Source: Phellopilus nigrolimitatus (Eukaryota; Basidiomycota; Agaricomycetes; Hymenochaetales; Hymenochaetaceae). From it: a DNA stretch of 64,000 nucleotides. Made by a program: the position numbers and the translations under genes. Shown one piece after another: positions 10,826 through 21,138 of this stretch (position 1 is its first letter; each line of letters starts with the position of its first letter). The notes beneath the pieces are model-generated. The model was not told where the DNA came from, ran no database searches, and saw nothing but the letters and a program-made list of their open reading frames with translations. The stretch is taken from NCBI GenBank assembly GCA_021029095.1, contig JAJOHG010000014.1, positions 372,001 to 436,000 of the forward strand, read 5' to 3'.

Positions 10826-11136
10826 ATTACATTGTAAACAATCCACATGTATTTCGCCCTGGAATCTAGGGATAGCTAGCTGGGACACGTATGGTATGTA
10901 CATAACATGCCACTCCTAATGTTAAGCTTGTGTGCGTAAATAGAATAAATATGGTAGCCAAAATGTATTCTAGCATTTCGTTTTCGATTCAATTGAATGT
11001 CTCCGGTTCAATTTGCTTAGTGTGGCATAGATGTCGATTGGAGTACAAGAAGATATAATATTCTTCTGAATAAAGAAAGGCAAATCAAGAACGGAAAAAC
11101 CAGGAGGCCGGGATGAGATCGTTAGACCGCTAACCG
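10826..11136. other. Convergent 3' intergenic region
   Basis: AT-rich spacer between the converging pfs2 and RBR ligase genes. No gene seen. Confidence 0.6.
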
Positions 11137-13364
11137 TCAGTCGAGTGGGACCATCCAGTCCCAGTGCCCCTCCGCGAGCCCCCGCGCGACGTCTACCAAC
11201 ATCACCTCGTGACGCTTCTGCACATAGACCTGCGCAAAAAGGACGCGCGTCAGCACGCAGATTTATTCTCGAAAAAATTACGGGGAGGAACACCCGGAAC
11301 TGACCGTCTTGTCCATGACCCGCTGCCGCAGATCCTTTGCGGACGTGTCCTCGATCGGCTCGTCAATGAGCTGGGAGAGCCGCTCGACGGCCTTCTCTAG
11401 GTCGCTGGGATGCACAGAAAAAAAGCAGAGAGATTAGGGATAGAAGCGAAGGAAAGACGGAACGAGGGACGCACGCCTGGATGTCCTCGAACATCTGCTT
11501 CTTGTTCCCGGATGCGAGGAAGTGCGCCATCGCGTACGTCCATTTCAGCGTCCGGCGGCAGCGCGTCAGCTCGTCGACCGCGTGCTGCATGAAGTACGTC
11601 TGCAGATACCCGGTGAGTGATAAGCACCCAAAAAAAACGAAATATTCATAGAATAAGATAGAAAAGAAAAGTCGCGCGCACCTCGATCCATGATAGGTCC
11701 GAGCTCTCCTGAATTGCGAGCATCTTCTCCTGCGTGCGCACGACGAGCTCCTGGTCGAGCCGCGCGGAGAGCTCGTGGTTGCTGAAGCGGTCGTAGTAGA
11801 ACAGCCAGCGCTCGAGCGACATCTTGGCGGCATCCATAGTTGCCGTGCGCGGCGGCTCGACGAACGAGTTACACACGGTGTCATTGTACCCGTGAACGCT
11901 CCAGTCCTTCAAGCACATCCAGCAGAACTGGAACCGGCAGTGGTGGCAGAGCATACGGCTATGGATGGGCAGTCAATACCGGAAGAGCAGTGAGAAGACA
12001 CGGAGACCCACTTGCACCCGCCGGCCTTTTCGATGCTGTTGCTACACTGTGGGCACTTACGCGTGTTTGCCTGCGCAGAAAGACGTTATTTCGTGTAATA
12101 TCTGCGGAAGTCTAAAACCAGTCTTACATTGATCCACTGCGTAGTTCCCGAGTCTTCCTTGGACTCCAGCCACTGCGTCGCAATCTTGCAGATTACCGGC
12201 ATGTGTCCGCTCTCCAGTCCACATCCGAAGCAGAATTCATGTTTTTGAATGCAGGTGACGGTGGGTACGGTGGTAAGAAGGGCCGAGGAGCTAATCGAGC
12301 AGTGCACGGTCTCCGTACAGGAAGGTGCTGGGCAAAAACGGAGTGAAGAGGTGGCAGACACAAAAGACTGGGCAATGAGGGCTTGCCAGCTTTACAAGAA
12401 AAGAGTCAAACAAAAAACATCTTGTAGCGAGAAATGTGTCGTGGCGCACCGATAATAGACTTCGTTGTCTACGACAGCTTGAATAAAATCTTCCTTGAGC
12501 GCAGTTTTGCACTTCTCGGCCATGCAGCGCAAGGAGCATTGACCCTCGTCCTTGACTTTGCTGGACAGGTATCCGCCCCAGCAGTCGCGACAAAATCGGT
12601 GTTTGCATTTTATTTCGGGGACGCCTGATGGTTCGACAATGTCATCAAAGCAAACTCCGCAGGTAGCGTCGAGTGGCGAAGTGCTGCGCCGCAGGCGCTT
12701 ATTGGGAGGGTTCGAGGCGTCTGTCAAGGAGTCCCAGATACTTTTTAGTCGGTCTTTTGACAGTGTATTCGACACAACTAGTATTTAGGTGTGAGGGGAC
12801 TCACATTTGTCCTCCACGGAAGCCGAATAGTCCAAAGGACCTGGCAGTTCGCCGACGGCGCTCAAAACGCGCGCGGGCGCGTCGGTGTACGACTCGATGA
12901 GTTTGTCCCGGTCCCAACGGTAATGTAAGAGGAAAATTAGTGCGAGACCTCGCTGAACGCGGGTAATAACAAGACCGGTGTGGATTAGTGGGTTAAATAT
13001 TTCATGCCAGGTACGAGAAGATAGAAGTAGAAACGCACGTCGATGTCGAGGATGGAGACGACGCGGTCGATCTCGCAGTCGATCTCCGCGCGCAGGCTTT
13101 CCGGACTAAAACTCGTATGCTGGATGGACAAGTCGACGCCTTTGCCTTTGTCGACACGCGTGGCGAGCACCGCACTGTCCTCGTCGTCCTATTTAATGCC
13201 ACGTTGTCAGTGCTGCGCCACAAACGCGCGTGAGAGGCCGCCCGCGGCCTCTAAAATAGACAGGACCGAGCGTCTGCGGCAAAGGGAAGATAGCTCACGT
13301 CGTAGTCGTCGAAGCCGCCAATATCGTCCGAGCCGTAGAAGGAGACGTCCTCGTCGTCGGACAT
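11137..13364 (-). CDS. RBR E3 ubiquitin ligase, Ariadne type
   Basis: Ten exons on the minus strand: 13364-13299, 13188-13039, 12952-12805, 12777-12450, 12389-12128, 12070-12012, 11958-11682, 11599-11475, 11404-11305 and 11229-11137, giving about 535 aa. Order: an acidic N-terminus (MSDDEDVSFYGSDD), a UBA-like segment (LLHYRWDRDKLIESY), RING1 (CGVCFDD ... KHRFCRDCW), IBR (FCPAPSC ... FCFGCG) and RING2 (KCPQCSNSIEKAGGC), with the Cys of GGC in the catalytic thioester position, then an Ariadne domain (CRRTLKWTYAMAHFLASGN) ending GHWDWMVPLD. This is the full architecture of HHARI/Ariadne ligases, which are activated by neddylated cullin-RING ligases. All zinc ligands appear intact. One exon junction falls directly after the catalytic GGC. 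Confidence 0.93.
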
Positions 13365-14397
13365 GGCGCGCCGCTGTTGATGGGGGTGGTAAGAAGAAGG
13401 GTGTAGTAGTAGCACGCTGTAGTGCGTGCCTGCGCCTCCCGGTCAAGAATGGTTTCCATTCTGGGGTGATCGGGGCTGTCGGTAGTCGGCCCGACACTCT
13501 TATGTAACGATACGGCATGATGACCAAGAAGAATCAAGACACGATAGAGACTCCTTCTTCGCATGAACTTAATGAAATGGCATGTTATGTGCCTCGCAAT
13601 GAAATATGCCTTCCGAACTCATAAATAAATGGATAAAACTAAAATCTAAGTTGATTAATGAAGTAGTTAAAACTAACGAAATTGCAAAGCCTAACGATCT
13701 TCTTTGCGGGACTCAAACTCAGAGGCACATGCAGTCATAATTCTTCTTAGATTTGTCACATTTATTACTCATTCAAGCCTAAAACCTCACTAAATACAAA
13801 AGGGATCATGTATCTTTCAAATGAGACTATACATTACAAGTTTATGGAGCAGATCGAAGTCTTGTCTGGGTTTATACCGTTGATTTTGGTTATGCATTAT
13901 GAGAGCTTCTGGTGCTCTATAATTTGGTGCTTTTCATGAACAAATCTCTTTGTGGCTCAAGAGAACGCCTGCTGCTTATTTGAGGCTTTAAGCGAGACAA
14001 TTCTTGTCGAGGTGAACTTATCGAGCGCGTTCCGATAGCCGTTTATATCTTGGATGCTGCTATAGTCTTTAAGCTCATTTTAGTAACAAGTCTTGAGCTA
14101 AAACTAAAAGTAATATCAGTCGAGAACTTATGATACTAAAGAAAGGTAGTAGGTCATCAAGGATACGGTACGTCGACGTTGAATGACACTCATATTTGGT
14201 GGTATCAAGGTATCTAGATTACTTATCTACATAACTGCAAGAAATGAAATGAAGGAATTCTTCGAGATTTCACGTCTTCTCTACACAGCTTCTGTGCTTC
14301 TGCGCGTGAAGTCAAAATACATACAAACGGACGTTGTGACACGCCTTCCGGCCTCAACTTACAGGTGCTGTACAGGGCAAGATCGGAATACATCCAA
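13365..14397. other. Spacer without supportable gene
   Basis: From 13540 the sequence becomes markedly AT-rich (to about 14350), with no ORF of interest and no inverted repeat that I could see. 13365-13530 is probably the RBR gene's 5' flank. Confidence 0.5.
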
Positions 14398-15360
14398 CTA
14401 ATATGCGATCCGCACGATTTTCCCCTCCCACTCTGACCAATCCGCCAGTGCCCGCTCCGCAACGAAGTGCGCTACGTCCTGTCTGCTGACCGTGTACTGC
14501 CCCTTCATCTCCTCCGAGTCCACACGATACGGCACGCCCGCTCCGGCGGGCGCATCGCCCTTGCACGCGCAGGCTTCGGCGGACGCATCGCCCTTGCATA
14601 CGCCGTCCGTGAGCAGCGCGGGGCGCACGACGAGCACGCTTTTCAGCCAGCCCTCCCCCACGTGCGCCTGCCACCCTTCCGGGAGGATTTCCGCATCGGG
14701 CTCGCCGTCCGCCGCGGGCCACGCGAACCCTGCGGCGTGTGCGATCGCGCGCTCCATGCCGAGCTTGTCCCTGTGCGGGCCCGGCAGGAGGATGCCGTAC
14801 AGCGGCTTGAGCGCGAACGGCACCGCGGCGTGTGCGGTGCGCCCGAGGCCCGTAGACGAGATGAGGACGAGGCGCGGTTGCGGGGAAGCGGCACGCGGGA
14901 AGACGGACAGTACGTTGAGCATGCTGTGCGCGCAGAGGTCCGGCGGGTTGATGTAGAAGCCCTTCGTGATACTGAAATTCGGCGTGCCGCCTGGCAGACT
15001 AAGGTTAAGGCGGGAGATATTGTAGAGTGGAGGGAAGCGCCTACCGACTGAGAAGAACACAGTGTCCACACTTCCATCGTCGCCTTCATCCGCGACCGCC
15101 CAAGCTTTCCGTACGTCCTCTTCCTTCAGCGCGTCGCCCGAGACAAGACGCGCCTTCCCGGAACGGACATATTGCTGGATAGTTTCGTCTGCGTCGAAGC
15201 ACGATTTGTTGCGAAGCAAAAAGGTGACAGTAGCGCCGTGTTCTATGAACGAGAGCGGATCAATAAGTTGAATAAATATGGCATCGCAGCACGTACTGAG
15301 AAGTCGCTGAGCGGCGTAGTAGCCAATGTTCTTCGAGCCGCCGATGATGAAGGCCTTCAT
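14398..15360 (-). CDS. NAD(P)-binding epimerase/dehydratase-like protein
   Basis: Three exons (15360-15297, 15242-15045, 14990-14398) encode about 284 aa. Both introns are 54 nt. The protein opens with a Rossmann beta-alpha-beta unit (MKAFIIGGSKNIGYYAAQRL, then ATVTFLLRN). Later come VDTVFFSVGGTPNFS across the second junction, GFYINPPDLC, and a strand ending LVLISSTGLG, typical of atypical extended SDR (NmrA/epimerase-like) proteins. The C-terminal part (VLVVRPALLTDG, then YTVSRQDVAHFVAERAL) is the usual substrate-side helix region. The ATG at 15360 begins the Rossmann strand directly; upstream in-frame sequence is not conserved-looking. The substrate is unknown. A cytosolic role is inferred from the lack of a signal or membrane segment. 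Confidence 0.82.
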   Translation of the reverse strand: MKAFIIGGSKNIGYYAAQRLLSTCCDAIFIQLIDPLSFIEHGATVTFLLRNKSCFDADETIQQYVRSGKARLVSGDALKEEDVRKAWAVADEGDDGSVDTVFFSVGRRFPPLYNISRLNLSLPGGTPNFSITKGFYINPPDLCAHSMLNVLSVFPRAASPQPRLVLISSTGLGRTAHAAVPFALKPLYGILLPGPHRDKLGMERAIAHAAGFAWPAADGEPDAEILPEGWQAHVGEGWLKSVLVVRPALLTDGVCKGDASAEACACKGDAPAGAGVPYRVDSEEMKGQYTVSRQDVAHFVAERALADWSEWEGKIVRIAY

Positions 15361-16565
15361 TGCGAATGCGGAAAGGATGGATTCGTGTGTTTGGGGGAGG
15401 GTAGTGTAGGCGGGTTGGTTTGAAAAGATCATTCAAAGCGCATGTTATATCCTCGCACAAACCCTCGGTCAGCGCCCATGTGCCCGAAGCTTATTCAAAA
15501 AGCGCAGTGAATATGATTCATCTATCAACTTTCACCGCGCCCTGAAGTCATGAGTAGTGTTGGCGGCACCTCCAGGCTCACTTCACCTCGAGCACTAACC
15601 AAATTAGGCGCCTTAAGCAGTGTTGTGCCTGCCATTGCCAACGCAATCGGCTTCTGACACGGCCACTGCGATCAAAATGGGTCTAAATGAGGGCCACAGC
15701 TTGATTGGCTTTGGTTTTCTTTGCGACTTAGCGAAGAATGATCAAAGAAGCTCAAAGACACTTTGTTATGATGCAAGGTATGGTTGGTTATGGCAGATTA
15801 TGCTTCACAGCTATAATTGGTGATGAGCAGGTAGTGTTGCCGGGAGGTAAGGTGGAAGTCACCTCCATCTTGATTAGTCAGCACCTCGATCACTCAAGGT
15901 CGTCGAGTGGATGACCATGTACCCGACGGTTACTGGTTACACTAAGTTTCAGTACATAAATGATTACCGAATTCCATTTGTTTTAGATTTACGTGATAGA
16001 TCCTTAAGGGCGACCTTAAGGTGCCCGATATGGTTAGGGCTCAAAGTGAACCTTGCCTTAAGGTCACCTTGCCTCCCGGCAACACTACGAGCAGGTATGG
16101 ATTTTGCATTTCACTGATGTTTCATTGGTGTTCCAATGATTGTGGCATCTCAGCAGAAATATTCCGACCAATGCTGGATCAACACAATCTGCCAGCGGCT
16201 CACCAGGACGAATAGCTCGTCACGAGTCCCTCACCGCCTCACCAAGTTGCGTATCCGTCGGCACTTCCAGGTACCAGGTTTCCTCTGCACTGAGGAACAT
16301 GGCGAGTGTCGCGACAGAGCAAAACGGACCGGCCGCGGATAAGCGTCGCCTCCGAGATAATCAAAACGATGCTGATGCGTGCGTGCCGAAACGGTTTGAC
16401 AAGACGTAAAAGTACTTCAGTGGACGCCGAATGTCCGCCCTTGCAGAGGGGGACAAAGGAGAGTAAGTTGGTTTGAAGGAATGCATGGGGAAAGTCAATA
16501 TACAGATGCACTATTGGAAGGAGCTAGTGTCCGTTATTTTCAGACATAAATTGAGAAGAATGACA
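15361..16565. other. Intergenic region containing a MITE
   Basis: No gene. A MITE occupies 15832-16087. Another hAT-like end (tagtgttggcggcacctcc) begins at about 15552, but I found no matching partner. Confidence 0.5.
15832..16087. mobile_element. hAT-like MITE, 256 bp
   Basis: Terminal inverted repeats of about 23 bp (TAGTGTTGCCGGGAGGTAAG on the left; its complement with one mismatch on the right). They are flanked by 8-bp direct repeats tgagcagg (15824-15831) and cgagcagg (16088-16095), which match at 7 of 8 positions. An 8-bp target duplication and a TAGTGTTG end are hallmarks of hAT elements. No coding capacity, so it would move only with a transposase supplied in trans. Confidence 0.8.
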
Positions 16566-17691
16566 TTAGAGCCACTCTAGTCCGATGTTAGCGAGCTGTA
16601 AAACCTGCTTCATCTTTACAGTGGTTTCCAGACGGGGCTTTCCAGTCACGCCGAGCTCCAGGATAAAGACGGTTTTCAGCTCCGGAAGCTGAGTGGGCGC
16701 TATGTCGGCGATACTCCAGCACGTTGAGAGGATATCTTGATCGAGTTCGAATTCGCTACAAGCTTTGACCAGACCTATGTGTTTTATTTTCAAGGCCACG
16801 CCCTGTCTGAGCCGCCTAGGAAAGTCTTCGTCAATGCAGAACACCAGTTCACGGAGGTCCGGTAGCGCATCGAAGTTTATCGGGCCCTCGAGCCTGTCCC
16901 TCGCGAGGTTGCGCAAAACGAACATAGTGAGGTTTCTGCCGTGTTTCTTGACGAAGGCGGCAAGAGCTGACTCTTCGTTCTTGCCAACCGTAACGGTGAT
17001 ATCGGCCACGCGCAAAGAAGGGAGCTCGATTCGCAGAGACTCTTTCCTCATGAAGGAGTCGAAAATGCGGAGAGCGTGCAGGTTCGGCATCTCAGAGATC
17101 GTCAAGGGTGTGTAGCAAGGCTGTACAAAATGAGAGGTGAGATCCAACACGTGCAAGTTCAACGCGTAGCCGGTAATGGACATCGCTCCGTTGGATAGTG
17201 ACGCGAATCTCCAAATGAATGTTCTGAGTCCCTTTGAGTAACGCCGGGCCCCAAGACGAAAGAAATCCGGGTCACCGCAGGGAAGGCCAAGGCGAAGGTG
17301 CTTGAACCTTTCGGTGTTTACCACTCGCAGAATTTTGTACGCAATGGGTAATACTTCTTTGCGAATAGCATGGCAAGTGAAGTCCAGTCTCTTCGTATAA
17401 AGCCTCGCCGAGTCGAAGAAGGACGATGACGGTTTTTTATAGAATAAAGCGGGACGAAACGGGTATGGGGCGCGGATGTATACGTATTCGTATAAGAGGC
17501 TTTTCGTGAGGGCGCTGAATTGTTTCGATACGAGGGAAAGCGCGTGCTTTGTCGCGATGTTTGTGCGATCCAGATCTTCTATGAATTTTACGACTGTCGA
17601 GACCGTTAGCCCATTCGATGAACGAAAAGTCGGCGAAGATCTCGAGCAGGACGTCCGGGAGAATGGGGCGTTTGAAACCTTCTTTGGACAT
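16566..17691 (-). pseudogene. F-box protein gene with one frameshift
   Basis: The ATG at 17691 starts MSKEGFKRPILPDVLLEIFADFS, a typical basidiomycete F-box. Around 17630 the frame must shift by one: the first frame degenerates after EWANG while a second continues TVSTVVKFIEDLDR and ALSLVSKQFSAL, then runs open through KHLRLGLPCGD, MPNLHALRIFDSF and LPDLRELVFCIDED to a stop at 16566. The second part has the leucine spacing of an LRR-like region used for substrate binding in SCF ligases. No GT-AG intron bridges the shift, so it is a recent pseudogene or a sequencing error. The full length would be about 375 aa. Confidence 0.7.
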
Positions 17692-17909
17692 CGGAAGAGT
17701 TTTCGCTGCGAAAAGGAGTCCTTCTAGTATATGCTGACTGAGGTTAGGAAAACAGCGCGGACTTATGGATGGTGTGTGGGATTTCGCTGGCAGTGAGAGT
17801 CATAAGATGAGCGTTACATTACATATATGTGACATGGTCTCACGACATTCATTCGCACGCATCTTGGTCCTGACCATTCACTGCAACCAATTGGAAATTT
17901 GCCCTCAAG

Positions 17910-20900
17910 ATGTCTTCATCTCCAGGCCCGGGACCGTCTTCCAACGTAGAGCCATTTCGGAAAAGGCGTCCCGGACGTATTGCGAGCTCCTGTGCAGAAT
18001 GCCGGAGGTGAGTCATTTGCTGGTCGCATATTACAGAAACTCTTATGTAATATTATTGGTAGGATGAAACTCAAATGCGATCGTAAAGTAAAGCAGTCCG
18101 CATCAACACTTTTCCTATTTTTTTTTTACTGGGCGTCTGTTTCTTTATTTCAGAAGCCTTGCGAAAACTGTGTCAAACGTGGATGCGCCTCTATTTGTCC
18201 CGATGGTGAGTCTACCTATACAAGCGAGAATAAAGATTGCACTCACAAGCAAGGTTATTACTAAGGCGCACAGACACCTATCAAGGGGTCACGGTAAGCC
18301 CTTATCCAATAAATTATTTAAATATTCGCTTGTTAATCAGCATTGGCAGCTTGGTCCTTTCAAATACCGAGGAATTAAGCGGAAGGCTTAATACTCTCCG
18401 AGAGCGAGCTCATCAATTGGAAAATGCTCTCAAGGAATTTCAGTTAAAAGAGAAAAGTACTGTGAACTCCTACGAAGAAGAACTCAGCGAGGCTAGCGTT
18501 TCACACACGGATATAAGTCCAAATTTAGACGCCTGTGGCACTCCGGACGTCGCCCACGATGAGAAGCTAGTCGATTCTTTTGGTGAGTATGAGATTACTT
18601 CAGTGATGGCATGCATTTTTTTTTACGAATGTTAAAAGGCGCATTATCAATTGGAGAGCTCGGAGAAACGGATTTCTACGGTCAAACAGCGAGATCAGAT
18701 GTGAGCCAACCGTAAATCCGACCAGGTTGACTAGGTCTTCCTATTATTAACATTTTTTCAGCTTCTTATACAAGTAAGATGACACGGGATAGTATAGCGC
18801 GAACTATCTAATAGTTGGTCATTAAAGGTCTTACATGAAGAGTGCACAGATAAATTTCGATCCCTGCCAAAATTTATCTACGAATGCACCTGGCCAGAGC
18901 CTCCTCAAGTAAAAGAGGGACACGAGGAGAAGGCGGTACGCAAACTGATCTTCGACTGCCTCCCTCCGCTAGCAGAAGCCTGCACCATGTGCAGAACGTA
19001 TCTTGAATATGGAAAATACCTGTATGTAAGTTGTATTACTTTCGAAAGCAACTGATCCCAGTCATGGTCTCGTTTCGTTCATAGTGGCATATTCGTTCCG
19101 CGACGACAGATGTTTGAGGATCTGGTTGGCGTAGTATATGACACAGCTTGTGATATCAGCTTGATATGTCCGTACCGTGTCGCACTCCTCTACATGGTCT
19201 TCGCATTGGCGATATTATGGGACCCTTCCAAGCCATTATATAGTCTCGTCGCAACGCGCTATTATCGCCTGGCACGCGCATCTCTCGCTTTGCTGAAATC
19301 GCCTACTACGGAGCCGACAGTCGTTACAGTTCAGGTTATCGTAAGTACACTATTCGCGCTCACTTTGGTTTTTAACGAGTCTAATCGTTTTCCTTTTTTT
19401 CAAAGAGCGAGATGACACGTTTCCTTTTTTACAGCGACTTTAATCAGAGCAGCATGCAAGCATGGGTGATGTCAGGACTAGGCTTGAAAATCTCGTGCAG
19501 CGTACGTCTGCTTGACCGGTCATCGATTTTTCTACGTTTAACTAAGGTTATTTTCAGATGGGTCTTAGTAAGACCGTAATAATATCTCTATCTACGATTT
19601 TATTAATTGTCGCCTTCACACAGATAGGGATAGTTCGACCTGGAACTTGGACGAGCGTCTGTCGGAAAAGAGGCACATGGCTTTTTGGCAATGCTACGTG
19701 GTCGAGACGACTTTGGTATGAATTTATCGAATTCTTCCAACTTAATTGTTTAATAATCTTGCCGCGGTGGGAGTAGAGCATGTTTTTAGGCCGGCCTCCT
19801 CTTTTAAGGAGGGCCTACATAGACTGCCCGCTGCCCACTTGTCTGGAGGACGATGACGATCCTGAACAGGCTGCCTGTAATTGTTCTCGCTCTTTCGTTT
19901 ACATTTTCGAACGCTAGTTGAACTGCGTTCATAAATTCAGACTTCAGATGGTTTTTTGAGACGAGCAAACTGACTAACGAAGTTAGCGAAGAAGCATTCA
20001 GCGCCAAGCCGTTCGCGTACGACACTATCATTGCTCTCGATCGCACGTTGCGCATGCTACCCATTCCGCCAACGCTTAGGCTGAACTGCGCACGTGGTAT
20101 CGAATGCGAGCTCCTGCAACGTCCAGACGTTGCGAAGATGCGAGGCTGGTATATCTTACATTACACTGATTCTAGTGAGGCTTGATTCTGCATTTTTGCT
20201 AGTGAAGGACAAATCATACTCATATTTATGCCCGATGATAACAGTACTGCTGCACCTTCACCGGAGCTTCCTTCTTGAAGCACTCGCAGAATATCCGGCA
20301 GATCTGATGAAAAGCAATTATAGCCCATCCATAATGGCGTGTTATCGTAGCGCGTATCGCTTGATTGAAGGACTGGACTGGGCCTACTGTCAAGTGCCTA
20401 AGGTCGTGGAAAGACATGGAAACTGGTTCGGTAGCATGGTCTCTTCCATGGTGCGTTGAACTCCCGCTAAGTGCTACAAATTACTTTCTTGTTTACTCAA
20501 TGGTTGATCTAAGATCGTCATGAGTCTCCTCGTTGCTCGAGCACCTCGCTCAGGTTATGCATCACCGGCTATGGAAAAAATTGAACAAGGCTACTGTCTT
20601 CTCGAAAAAGTCGCTGACCGCAATCGAGTGGCCAGCCGAAATCTCGTGAATACCAATTATATTTCTTTTCGTGACACATCCTTACTGCAATTTTCCGCAT
20701 TTGCAGGGCGCCACAGAGTTACTCCTTAAGAGCGCCAGAGATGCAATATCTGGGAGGCCCGACTCAATAGCTAACGAGCATTGGTCGGAGCTGGAGCGAC
20801 TTGGAGGGAAGACGCACCTCGCATCTCGGACGAGTCATGATGACGCACAACGGACCTTCAATGAAGAGGGAACCTCAACTAGTCGTTTCGTGAACCTTCT

Positions 20901-21138
20901 GAGATCCCAGTGTCCTGCAGAAGAAGGCTATGTCGACCATCTGCTCCCGGGGGTGTCTGAACCTTTCCCATTTGAGACCATCATGAATCCAGACCTTGCA
21001 AATCTAGGGAATGGTGATTTTATAGCCCACACGCAGAATACTGTAGAGCCATTCGTTACACCGAACGCACTGTCGCAAGAAACACCTATGGATCTTGATG
21101 CAAATTGGCAAGAATTTATATCTATGCTTGGGTTCTAA
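17910..21138 (+). CDS. Zn2Cys6 transcription factor with Fungal_trans domain
   Basis: Classical fungal binuclear-cluster regulator. Exon 1 (17910-18007) starts MSSSPGPGPSSN and ends in CAECRR. Exons 2 (18063-18087) and 3 (from 18154) complete the cluster with MKLKCDRK and KPCENCVKRGC. A coiled coil follows (LSGRLNTLRERAHQLENALK), then the fungal-specific regulatory domain in many short exons: FIYECTWPEPP, FEDLVGVVYDTACD, DERLSEKRHMAFWQCYVVET, LGRPPLLRRAYIDCPLPTC and YSPSIMACYRSAYRLIEG. The C-terminal region is acidic and may activate transcription (DLDANWQEFISMLGF). A 64-nt phase-1 intron at 19877-19940 keeps the domain open. The junction near 20138 lacks a clean GT donor. Unlike the small Zn2Cys6 family, the first intron lies after Cys2. 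Target genes unknown. Confidence 0.86.

Noticed and set aside
10002..10919. 305-aa and 251-aa plus-strand frames and 262-aa minus frame over the pfs2 3' end
   Set aside because: Shadows of the GC-rich real coding frame; composition is Arg/Ala runs and they ignore the spliced WD40 reading.
14467..15051. 194-aa and 154-aa plus-strand ORFs
   Set aside because: Antisense shadows of the epimerase-like gene on the minus strand.
16239..16511. 90-aa minus-strand ORF and overlapping plus-strand frames
   Set aside because: No domain, no splice context and low coding character.
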